Source of the DNA: Zygnema cylindricum
Taxonomy: Eukaryota; Streptophyta; Zygnematophyceae; Zygnematales; Zygnemataceae
Length of the DNA stretch: 39,019 nt
NCBI GenBank assembly: GCA_037447655.1
Contig: JBBHKE010002097.1
Span: forward strand, 1-39,019
Direction of reading: 5' to 3'
Positions within the stretch are counted from its first letter, which is position 1. Every line of letters starts with the position of its first letter. Below the pieces are notes generated by a model, which did no database searches, was not told the DNA's origin, and saw only the letters and a program-made list of their open reading frames with translations. A program made the translations under genes and the position numbers. Of this stretch, positions 21,159 to 31,500 are shown piece by piece.

Positions 21159-21834
21159 GTGTTTGTTACCGGACCGGTCCAAAGGGTTTGAACGACAAAA
21201 CGGTGTTCCCACAGTGGTTCGAAGAGACAAGGTCTTATCAAGGGGATTGGGAAGGACGACAAAAAATCATGTTCTAGGATAACTGTGGAGGTAATAATAC
21301 GTCCGATGAGTTGGAGCGAGTCCTAGAGGCCAAAAACACCGTTTTACACTATTTTTCACCTAATGCTACGCATCTTGTTCAACCGGCAGACTCTTTTGTC
21401 ATCTCTAAAATCAAGGACGTGTGGAGCCGTATATGGGACAGCTAGAAGGCGAAAGGAATTGAAACCGGGCAATGGGCTAAACCTTCGAGCCGTGGATGGT
21501 CCGGAAAATTGGTGGGACCTGGTAAAGCATTTTTTCTAAAATTGGCACGGATTCTATCCGAGAGGTTAACGCGATGCGAGACAAAAACGGGATGAGTTAC
21601 GCGCGAAAAGATATGATTCAATGTTCCTTGTCTTTACGTGACGGACGGTGGGAAGAAGACATGCTCACACATCAATTCCAAGACATAATCACCAAGTATC
21701 GCAACCACTTCGAAGGAGAGGTTGTGGAACCTCCTTGCCCAAGGGCAAGAGAATTCCTCCGAAATATTGAAGATGCCGACAGTTAGCAAGATAGCATTTT
21801 CAGCGAGGGAGGGATGAGCGCCAACGAGTTTTAA
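21159..21834 (+). pseudogene. Transposase exon 4, second and third catalytic Asp, nonsense codons and frameshift
   Basis: The acceptor is ATTTTCAG. Reads WFEETRSYQGDWEGRQ, then TAG 21275 directly before DNCGG (second Asp), then NATHLVQPADSF (third Asp), then TAG 21443 after RIWDS. Around 21547-21552 one base appears to be lost; the +1 frame then gives REVNAMRDKNGMSYARK and runs to TAG 21784. Coding-like sequence (QDSIFSEGGMSANEF) continues to TAA 21832. Confidence 0.85.
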
Positions 21835-22191
21835 AGATATAATATAAATACGTATTGTTTTTTTTTGTTTTAAATGTTAGTTTGAAAATGGTAGTTTTAT
21901 TATAGCGGGAGTAGTAGTCATACTCGTGGCAGATTAATGTAGACAGTCCTTGAAGTTTAGTATTAATTCACTTCTTGGGAAAAACCAGATTTTATATGTG
22001 TGTATGGTTTTATTATGAGATAATACAATTTCGGTATTTCTAAAGTTTACATGTTTGGCTTAATGTGGAATTGGATGTATTTATAAAATTTATTATGTAT
22101 TTACCTTGAGATGATGTTAATGTGGTGTTAAATATTTGAGTGTACGCGTAGTATGGAATTATATATATTGCTGCATTGTACACCCTAAACT

Positions 22192-22222
22192 AATCAGCGA
22201 CGAGTATACTTCGTCGCTGATT
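22192..22222. repeat. Perfect 12-bp inverted repeat with TCGTCGCTGA core
   Basis: Arms aatcagcgacga and tcgtcgctgatt are separated by 7 nt. It contains the same core as the 67-bp array just downstream and the inverted repeats in transposase intron 1. Confidence 0.85.
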
Positions 22223-22305
22223 CATCATCCATCGAGGAAGTTCATAATTTTTACAGCATTTTCACGTATAAAGTTAATGATTGCCCTTTCAGCGGTGATA
22301 ATTTC

Positions 22306-22800
22306 TCGTCGCTGGATGGAGATCTAGCTTTCAAACAGCTTCAGCATGATCTTTGACGATGTAGAGACTGTGTCGTCGCTGGATGGAAACCCAGCAGCGA
22401 AATTGCTTCTGCATCAACTTCGACAAAGCAGAGGCTGTCTCGTCGCTGGATGGAAATTCAACGCCCAGCGGCGAAACAGTTTCTGCATCATCTTGGATAA
22501 AGCAGAGGCTGTCTCGTCGCTGGATGGAAATCCAGATTTGAAACAGTTTCTGCATCATCTTTGACGATGCAGAGAGTGTCTCGTTGCTGGATGGAAATCC
22601 AGCGGCGAAACTTCTTTTGCATCATCTTCGACAAAGCAGAGGCTGTCTTGTCGCTAGATGGAAATCCAGCGGCGAAAGGGATTCATCATTATCTCCGACA
22701 AAGCAGACATTGCCTCGTCGCTGAATGCAAATCATGGAATTCATTGTTACGTTGTTTGTCTGATCGCATGGCTTTACAGCTGCGAGTTTGGTTCGTCGCT
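22306..22800. repeat. 67-bp tandem array, about seven units
   Basis: Units begin tcgtcgctggatggaaatcc or a variant at 22306, 22373, 22440, 22514, 22581, 22648 and 22715, with a final partial at 22793. Spacing is 67 nt except one 74 nt unit (a 7-nt insertion) and a longer last unit. Later in each unit comes ctgcatcatcttcgacaaag. Because 67 is not a multiple of three and units differ by substitutions, it is not coding. It lies downstream of the transposase, inside the element. Confidence 0.9.
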
Positions 22801-22809
22801 GGTCCGTGA

Positions 22810-24783
22810 ACCGTCAGTTTACATATTAGGTGGATATTATTAAAGCTCTGAACAAGTAAGAAGGTTTTTACCATGACAAAAATACCAATTTGGATTAGGC
22901 TGAAACCATAAAAACTGGATTGTATGATGAAAGCAAAATCTTCCACGTAGGAAAAACACAGTTCAAGTAATATACGTGGTGATAAGAAAGATTAATGCAT
23001 ATTTTCAACATATACAGATGATACACAAACGAAAAGACACCGAGATTAAATATATTCCAATGCGAAAAAGTCATCGGTACAACATGAAAGCAATTAAAAA
23101 AACACACAATTAATAAAAATATATATACTAAGTTGACACTAATAAAATCATTGATTAACAACAATGGGAAAAAAATCCAAAATTTGTATATTTCACGATG
23201 ATATCGTTTTCACAACGTTAAACTAAAACAAAAATATAGGCCTATTAATCTACAATATTCAACAAAGCTCTATGTACTAACATAATTCTTAACGTTTCTA
23301 CATCTAACTCGAAAATCCCCTTAAAAATAATTTAACAACTTGGTAATATTACACACACTAACTCATTAGCAACGGTCGGTGACGACAAATACAGATCTAT
23401 GCAAAGCTCCTCAAGGTTTACTCCCGAAACTTTCATCCTGTCCAACACCTTCAAAATGATACTTTCTTCTTCCCTACGATCACATGTTGCCGTAGGGTGC
23501 TCCCCAATACAACGGCCGTCGCATAGAAGTTGATCAAAGATGACAGTTTTACATACGAAGAGAGAGGAACATAACGGACTAGTAGGGGGTATATGGGCTC
23601 AACAAATAAAACGAGAAAAATGACGGACATAGAGAGACGGAACAGTGAGAAGAAGGGAATGAGAGAGAAGATTAGAGAAAGGGTATGGGACAAAATGAGT
23701 GAGAGAGAGAGGGGAGAAGAGAATGAGGGAGAAAGGTAAGCAAATGAAATGGGAAAGAATGTGAGAGTTAGACAATGCGAAAATGAAGAGGTAAAGGGAT
23801 AAAAAGAGAGAGAATGAAAAATGAGGAAGAATAGTAAGGTAGAGGGAGCGAAAGATATGAAAAAACATGGTGAAATGCGCACTTACCCAAAAACCCTTCA
23901 AAAACCCTATAATTTATAGCGACGGTAATGGCGCAATTATTCTTGTTGTTTCGGCATATTGTTGTGTACCCTAATACTGCTGTAAACCCTAAAATGAGGT
24001 ATGGAGTCGATGGATGTCGCGAGACTCAGCGATGCGGCGGGGAGACGATCCGTATCTTGCCGAAAAAATGGCAGCGTCATGTGAAAATGGCTGTGCGAGA
24101 TTCTGAATTCACCCACCAGAGGACGACGATGTGGTTGGGATTAGTGAGAACACAAAATCTATTTTTTGTGTTCTCTCCGCATTTGCCGTTGGTTTGATAT
24201 CAATTGCCGTTTTCTAGGCGCCGCTTTTCTTCAATCCTAAATTTTGTAACTTTACTCTAATATTTTTACAATGTGACAGTAATTTGTCGTCGTTTTGTGA
24301 AACATTACCCATTTTAGGGTCAAATTTAACTCTAATAAGCGTCTCTTTGGTTTAATGGTCTGGTATTACCGTTATGTTTCTTTTTGACCCTGTAATAGTG
24401 TAAATTTATACACTACTATTTTTGCAATATCTCAAATAGAGTAATACGGCAACGTATTAGACTTAACTCTAACGCGACGATGAACATGTGTAAGTACGCA
24501 ACATTACGCTTACGTAACATGGACTGTTTTTACCATGTGCACATGTTATCCGTTCACACTATAACACACAAAAACGAACGTCTGAATGTATGCAAACGTT
24601 TATTTTGCAAACTCGACTCAACAATTTTTGTAAGCGCAGCTATGTATGCGACCGACATAAGATAACCACAAATTCCGTACGGATTTCGGTAAAGAAGAAC
24701 ACTGTTGTACTATCAAACTACTTCCGTACACTACACTATTCATGCATTCAGTACGGTCATACCATTGACGCTAGTTTACAAGT
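22810..24783. other. Right part of the large element with no recognised gene
   Basis: AT-rich, with a purine-rich tract at 23590-23860 (GAGA-type) whose minus-strand frames are Ser/Phe/Leu low complexity. Small frames at 23928-24197 and 24480-24665 show no domain. A word from the left side of the element, ctctaataagcgt, recurs near 24331. Confidence 0.5.
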
Positions 24784-24875
24784 ACCGCATTTAATGTCAA
24801 AGATAAAGTAGATTCAATCACCGTATTTCGTGTATCAATGTCAAAATTTCTGGGTGGCGATATAGCGTACGGCAC

Positions 24876-24897
24876 GCTAATAACGATTCACGGTGTA
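24876..24897 (-). repeat. Right terminal inverted repeat of the large element
   Basis: Reverse complement starts TACACCGTGAATCGTTATTA, identical over 22 bp to 15324-15345. The terminal TA overlaps the first two bases of the hAT-type element that begins at 24896. Confidence 0.7.
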
Positions 24898-25726
24898 GTG
24901 TTGGGTATCGAGGACCGTTTTCTGATATTCGATATATATCGAATTTAAGGTACCCAATAAACGACATATCGCTTCGATATATCGAATTTCAAATCATCGC
25001 GATATATTGCCGATATATCGTATCGTCGATATATCGAAGTTAAAAAAAAAAAAATCCCACAGGTTTTCAAAGTCTCGTGACTTCGGACAAAGTGATTGTA
25101 AAATCTTTGCCGGAAAGAAATACGGTTTTTTCCTAAAAGTCAGCAGAGGGAAGGAGATCTCTGAGGTACATTGACGAGGTACACTTGTGAAGTACACATA
25201 CGTCATTCGCAGGTATGATTTTCCAGACAAAAAAGGTCGGTTTCCAGATATTCGATGATTTTTTTGATTTGGTAGTCAGCTTACGTGGAACCACTCATAT
25301 CAGAACACGTATGTAAAACTTTTTGACAAAAGATACGCGATGTACCCGAGGCCTCTGTAATACATAAATTTTGCTGTCCGTACTATTACAGAGACCTCCT
25401 CGTGTAACCATACCCCAAATAATTAATCATTACAATTTCAGAATTAGTACTTTTTTGTCGGTTACATTTTGCGGCGTCTACATTTAAGTCACGGGACGAA
25501 AATCACGGCGTACGTGGCGTATTAGACAATTTGACTTTTTCGCTAAAATAACATATTATATAAAAAAATAAAAAAAATAAATTTAAAAAATACTATTTAT
25601 CGCGATATATATCGCGATAATTGATGTTGGTCTCGGTACAATATATCGAGGATCCTGCTCGATCGATATTCGATATATCGAATATCGAGATTATCGCGAT
25701 ATGAATTTACCCGATACCCAACACTA
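24896..25726. mobile_element. Second hAT element with TAGTGTTGGGTATCG termini, longer form
   Basis: The ends are tagtgttgggtatcgaggac and cgatacccaacacta. Both subterminal regions closely match the copy at 12181-12622 over about 100 bp, including the gatatatcg palindromes. The 831 bp length reflects a different ~350 bp middle with no coding capacity. The 8-bp flanks differ (tcacggtg and ctgacaac), so there is no target duplication. Confidence 0.85.
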
Positions 25727-27150
25727 CTGACAACTATTATTTTAAAAACATACAATTTTCTCTCTTAGGGTATGTCCCCATTTACTTGTAACTTAACGAA
25801 CTTACTTTGTATTTTAGCGCGGATCCGCCGGACCCGGTCTTCAAGTGTCTCTATATTTGTAAGGACGAAATCGTAACTTACGCTTGTGACGATTGTAGGC
25901 GACATCAATACCTGTGACGGTTGTCAACGTCTACAATTTGTGGCCGCACGTTATTTTTTGGAACTGCTTGTGACGTTGCATGTCTTACCGTGACATTGTA
26001 GACGTACCGCCTTCCAGCCTTTGCCGTTTCACGGTTGAAGACGAGGCGCTTTGCCTTTGCGTCTCCTATCCAGTCGACGTGAAATGGCATCGGAATTTGA
26101 AGACCCCTGCAAAAAGAAATCCGCATTGGACGAAAACAGACAAAACTAAACAAATTTTGTACTTTTATTTGTCGTATTAGAGCACAAACGGACAAAACAT
26201 AGCGAATGTTGTACTTTTCTTTGTCCTTGGATATCGTATGAAAATTTTCGAAAATTACGGCACGTGCGAATATATGTTCCTATTTGTTTATCGAAAATAC
26301 CTTGTTTTAAAACACACCGCGCATGTGTTTTAAACGCAAGGTTGAAAATGGCGTTTTTTGTCGTGGAAGAGGGTCGAAAAACACAAGACGACAAATTTTT
26401 ATACATCCTAAATTCGAGGATGACGCAAATTGTACTCTTCAAATTTGCGATTCCTTCGTACAGTTGCAACTTAGGCAGTACGGCGCTAAGTTTTACAGGA
26501 AAACGACAGAAAAAAACCCTTACTTATGCACATGGGGACATACCCTTATTTATTCAATTCTCCTTCCAGATTTTGTCCTTTTGGCTTCTTATGTGATAAC
26601 CGATGGAAAGGTTTCGATTTCATCTCTCTTTCTTGTTTTTGGCACAAAAATATTTAGCAGACAAATGGTGTTTTGACACGCAATGAAATTTGTACATATG
26701 AATTTGTATTCCCCCGCCTTTTTTCACCTAAAATAAATAATCCTCGATGTGGGAAACGAACAAAAAAAAGAAAGTCTTACCGAACATTCTTCGTGCCTAA
26801 GTATTTCTCTATCAAATTTCATGACTATAGGAATTACACCATTGCAATTTCACCCTCATTGGAGAATAATCGTACGATTAGTGCAATTCGTACAATTTGT
26901 GCTATTCGTACGCTTTTCTGAGTATTTCTATGTGTGGTTCACCATACAACAGTACAATTCACCCTCGATATCAGGGCATATTTCTTCACCATAACTACTC
27001 TATCAGCTTAGTTACCAATAGGGTTATTCCACGAAACAGACTGGTTTCATGTGTAACCTACCAATTATGTACTAACTTCTCAAAAAATGGTACAATTTAC
27101 AGTAGACCGGAGAGCTCACCGTTTCCGCAAAAAAGTAAACGACCTGCAAG
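25727..27150. other. No recognisable gene
   Basis: Contains tgtgacgattgtagg and cgtgacattgtagacg words around 25885-26005 that resemble the 28-bp repeat at 12051 on the opposite strand. Overlapping open frames on both strands at 26146-26676 share no domain with known families as far as I can see. Confidence 0.5.
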
Positions 27151-27371
27151 CACACCGTGTAAAGCTATTAGTGTTAATAAAATATTCGCCACTTAAAACA
27201 TCTTTTCTCCGTATACAATTGAACAATTTTCACATTGATACCGCCAATCAGAAGGTGAGAATTATGGCTTTCAACCGAAGTTGTCAGACCCATAATACGA
27301 CAAGTGTGTATGGAGAAATGATGATTTAAGTGGCAGAAAATTTATAAACACTAATAACAATGCCCGGTGTA
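27151..27371. mobile_element. CACCGTG foldback MITE, copy D
   Basis: 221 bp, with outer ends cacaccgtgtaaagctatta and a diverged right end cccggtgta. The inner arm aaacatcttttctccgtat pairs with a worn partner, tatggagaaatgatgattt. It is older than copies B and C judging by mismatches. Confidence 0.8.
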
Positions 27372-28320
27372 CTGTAAACCTCCCAAACAAATTTGACCAA
27401 TAGGATTAACTGCATCATTACCACTATTACATAGTACCTGTTTCTTTTCTATCTCTGACCACAAAATAACATTAATAACACAGTGATATTTTCTTATCTC
27501 TGATTCTTTGAACTGATGAGAATTAACCAAGCCAATTGAAACTAAAAATAAAATAAAATACTAATATAAATGATACTAACATTAAATAGTAGTGATATAC
27601 ACTACATACTAATAATTTCTTTACTCCAATATTAATTCGCTGTGTAGTGGACCTCATTTGTAACCATAATGACGAAAAAAAAAAGAACTTTCCCCCCAAA
27701 AAAAAGAGTTTCCAAAACACACAGCGAGAAAAAAAACTTGTTGAACTTTAAAAAAAACTTAAAATTTTTATTACATGAAACTCCAACTTGTGCTCGAATA
27801 AAAAAAAAAAAACAAACCCGTGGATTTAGGAAAAGGACAAAAAAGTTGGCGTAAGGCCAGAATGTCAGCACCGAAAAAAAACTTTCGAAGCAATTGGGCA
27901 AAAAACCACATGTAAATGGAACGAAGGAAAAAAAAAAAAAAAAAAGGTATCCTCTTCTATATCCCTCCTCGCCATCATCTTTGCGCGAAAATTTGACGTT
28001 CGAAGACATGAAATTTGAAGATTTGAAATTTGTCTCTGAGTTATTTTGTCTCTTATATATTTTGTCTCTTATCTATTTGGTCTCTTATTCCTTTACCACT
28101 AGGACTTCAAGGCTGAGCCCTTCTTCTGACCGAGTGTACTTGCTGACTTTAGGTGGTCCTGCCGAGGGAAATAAAAAGAAAAAAAAAGGAAAAAAAAAAA
28201 AAGTAAGAAGGGAAAAAAAAAAAAGGTTTCAAAAAAAAAAAAAAATCAAAACAAAACAAAAAAAATAGCAAAAAACGACACGACAACAACAACAAAACCC
28301 TAAATAACCCAATTTATTAC
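27372..28320 (-). other. Downstream of ABC exon 10: intron or break, no further exon found
   Basis: The region starts, in minus-strand order, with a normal donor (GTAATAA at 28320) but contains only poly-A/poly-T-rich sequence. I searched for the last TM helix, Walker A (GSGKST), SGGQ and LLLDEATSALD of the second ATPase domain and found none here or further left. Confidence 0.6.
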
Positions 28321-28581
28321 CTGTGCTCCGTACCAAAGTGCAAGACCCCAAGAAGTATAAAGTATAAATTGACCCAATCCAAGACCGACTCCCGCGATTT
28401 GACTTCGTAACCAACTTTTTTTTTGGGGACCCTCCAACTTCGAATTAAAAAGGGCTAAAACTCGGTCTTGAGAGGAAAAAGCTGTCACAGTTCTATGTTG
28501 AGAAACCGCCTCTCCCGCGACTTGACTCGCGTCTTCTTGTGCTTTTGCTTGCTCGGAAGAGAAACCCTTTAACATAAGATT
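28321..28581 (-). CDS. ABC transporter exon 10: last exon found
   Basis: Acceptor TATCTTTTCAG. Codes [40 protein letters not shown] and [20 protein letters not shown], the TM10-TM11 region. Ends GAQ|GTAATAA, phase 0, with a normal donor, so more exons were once expected. None is found to the left. Confidence 0.92.
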
Positions 28582-31500
28582 CTGAAAAGATACGAAAAAA
28601 TAAAAAGGTTGAGAGAAGGTCAAAAATAAAAAGATTGAGAAAAGGTCGAAAAATTGGGAGAAGGTGAAAATTTTGGAAGCTAAGTTAAACTTGAAATTTT
28701 GACAAAAAAGGGTGAAAATAAGGTTTCCGAGGTTTTTTAGAGTTGACTCTCTTAGTCTTGAGCCTTTGCTTGCTCGAAGGAAAAACCCTTTAACATAAGA
28801 TTCTGAAATGATAAGAAATATTAAAAAGATTGAGAGAAGATCAAAAATAAAAAGATTAAGAGAAGATCCAAAATACAAAGATTGAGATTAAAAAATGGAA
28901 GAAGGTTGAAAGATAAGGAGACGGTGAAAATTTTGGAGGGGGGAAAGGAGGAAAAAAGAAGTTGAGATTAGCTTGAAATTCTAAGAAAAAAGGGTAAAAA
29001 GGTTTTTAAGGTTTTTTAGACTTGACTCTATTCTTCTTGAGCCATAGCTTGGCCAGAAGAAAAACCCTGTTAACATAAAATTCTGAAGAGAAGTTGATAG
29101 GAAAGGGCGGGAGGGAGGGAGGGAGGGAGGGAGGGAGGGAGGGAGGGAGGGAGGCAGGAAACAGCGGAATGGAAGGAGGATAAATGAAATAATGGAAATC
29201 CCAATAAATGAAAAAGAAAATCACAGGGAACAAGAGGGAAGGAATGAAAATCTCCCCAAAAAAAAATCCCAAAAAAGAAAAAAGATCAAAAAGAAAATCT
29301 CACCTGCACCAAAAACGAGAGGATAACGAGTGGGAGAGTTGCTAAAATGACAAGTGCCAATTTCCAAATCAACACAAGTCCTATAATAGTGCTTAAACCC
29401 ACGGCGGCAATGGATTGGATAATAAGAGAAACCCGATCTCCCACGAGAGCTCGAACCAATTGCGCGTCAGAACTCAATTTTGTAGTCAATGCTCCACTGC
29501 TGTTTTTGTCTTCATCGAAAAATCCGATTTCTTGTCGTAAAATCGTCGAAAGCATTTTTTCGCGAACTCGTTTGGTTAAGTATTCACCCACAATACCGAA
29601 AAAAAAGTGGGCGGTACAGTTGGCAATGAAGGAGGCGACTCCGACTGCGATGAAGACTGGGAGGGAGAGAGAGAGAGGGAGGGAGAGAGTGAAGGGGGGA
29701 GAAAACAAGGACTGGGGGAAGGTTCAGAGCCAAGGATTGGGGGTTTAAGGTTTACGCGGGACAGGAGAAGGGAGAGAGGGCTGGGAGAATGGAGGGAGGG
29801 AGGAGAGAAAGGAGCGAGGGAGGGTAGGGAGGGACGGAAGGATGGAGAGGGAGAGAGAGAAGAAGGGAAGAAAACCAAAAAAATAAAAAACAAGAAAAAA
29901 ATAAAAATAAAAAATAAACAGGGAAAATCAACGCTGTTTTTTCCACTTACTTAAAGAGTATTTTCTCGCCGAATCTCGGATATACCCATCATCCACACTA
30001 AAATAAACATTAATCATACCGGCCACAATAAGGGCCCAAATGGGGTTTACAGCCCCGGCTCCCGCGGACCCAAAAATTCCCAAAAAAGCATACGGCCATT
30101 CCGGTTTATTCATCGCCAATAGTCTCCCAAAAGACGGTTTATTCACCTTCTCCTTCTCTCCCTCTCCCTCTCCCGCCGATTGACCTTCCGATAATTGACT
30201 TAACGCACTCGCTTGCATAGAAACCGCTGGTTTCTTCGATTTTAGTTCACCCCCTTCAAGAGTCCTCGTTCCTTTCGAGGCAGTTTCCGTTTCCGTCTCC
30301 AAATTTTCCTCCCCCTCTCCCTCTCCTCCGTTCCTGTTGTTTTGGAGGTTTACTAAGGCGTTGTAAGCCCCACCGTCTTTTCCGATTAATTCGTCGTGGG
30401 AACCTTTTTCGATTATTTTTCCGTTTTGTACAACGGAAATGGAGTCTGCGTTTCGAACAGTCGATAGTCGATGGGCAATAATTACTGTGGTTCGACCGAG
30501 AGAAGCATTGTCGAGAGCTGTTTGAACAATTCTTTCCGATTCCGAGTCGAGAGCACTTGTTGCCTATTAAAACATAAAATAATATAAATGACAGCAAAAT
30601 AATATAAATGACAGTAAAACAATATAAATGAATAATTGTCAAAAAAAATGAATTAATACTTGTTAAAAAAAATGAATTAATATTTATCCAAAAAAATGAA
30701 TTAATAATTATCAGAAAAAAATAATTAATTAATGATCATCAAAAGAAATGAATTAATGACGGTCATTTTCTTTTGAAAGTTTTTCAATTCTGTCATAGTT
30801 TTTTTAATTTTCTTGAGTTGTTTTTAGAAGTTTAGGAATTTTGATATTTACATCGCTTTCTTGAGTTTCCGAGTTCTACACAAAGACACTTGTGGCCTAA
30901 AATTCAAATTTTTTTCCATAATTTCTTTGTAATGCAGGCGAGTACTCTAATTTTCCAATTTTTTACTTTGCTTAGGTTTTCAACTATAACCTAAATTCCT
31001 TTTCATTTTCTCACCTAAACCAACGTTTCCCATAATCAAACTATGGATTATCAGATTGTCATCAACTCATGAACCAAACTGTAACCAAATTATGAATAAA
31101 ATTGTCATCAACTTATGAATTCGATCATCGTAAAATTATAAATCAAATTCTTAAACTTTCTGATTTTTAATGTTTTTTTCACCTCGTCCAATAAAAGAAT
31201 AGGGGGATTTTTTAGAATGGATCTCGCGATAGCAATTCGTTGCTTTTGACCACCAGACATTTGTACTCCTCTCTCTCCCACCTGTCCTCCCCCTCCCCAA
31301 CCAAAAAAAACAAAACAAAACAATAAGGGAGATCCCAACATGAATCCCGATCACAAAAAGAGAAAAAAAAAATGATAATGTCAACTATTTCTCTCACGAT
31401 GTAAAAAAAGGATTGTCTCCGGCTGAAATAGAAATTGTAATAAAAGAGGAGATCTGATCATGAATCCCGATTACAAAAGGAACAACATTATATAATTATG

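Larger units (their letters stand above)
16765..21834 (+). pseudogene. DDE_1 (pogo-type) transposase, four exons, broken
   Basis: The gene would cut and paste the surrounding element in the nucleus. Exons 16765-17137, 19946-20425, 20572-20823 and 21159-21834 have GT...AG introns, and every junction is phase 1, so the frame is continuous across all three splices. Exon 1 ends with a helical region (WMLRDCQKNGLKKL) that joins the KAKRWW motif of exon 2, as in oomycete- and alga-type DDE_1 transposases. The acidic triad is visible: NMDETH in exon 3, then DNCGG and QPADSF in exon 4. The coding length is about 590 codons. It is broken by TAG codons at 21275 and 21443 and by a single-base shift near 21547-21552. 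After the shift the frame continues to a TAG at 21784 and possibly on to a TAA at 21832. No protein is expected from this copy unless TAG is read. Confidence 0.85.
15324..24897 (+). mobile_element. Candidate autonomous ~9.6 kb DDE transposon with nested genes
   Basis: The left end at 15324-15345 and the reverse complement of the right end at 24876-24897 are identical over 22 bp, starting tacaccgtgaatcgttatta. TA lies at both borders, as expected for Tc1/mariner/pogo-type insertion. Enclosed on the plus strand are a spliced DDE_1-type transposase (16765-21834), a second gene in its first intron (17971-19434), left subterminal repeats (15490-15740), and a 67-bp array (22306-22800). The TIRs match those of the small MITEs in the window. 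The pairing of the two ends is inferred: they are far apart, and sequence inside the TIRs soon differs. The alternative is two unrelated solo ends that happen to flank a transposase. Confidence 0.55.

Noticed and set aside
18796-21786. Firm claim that the organism reads TAG as an amino acid
   Set aside because: The only host gene seen has no in-frame TAG in its exons, and a frameshift in the same transposase shows that it is decaying anyway. Kept only as an alternative.
15324-24897. LTR retrotransposon as the source of the Glu-rich ORF
   Set aside because: No long direct repeats, primer binding site, zinc knuckle, protease or reverse transcriptase motifs are visible.
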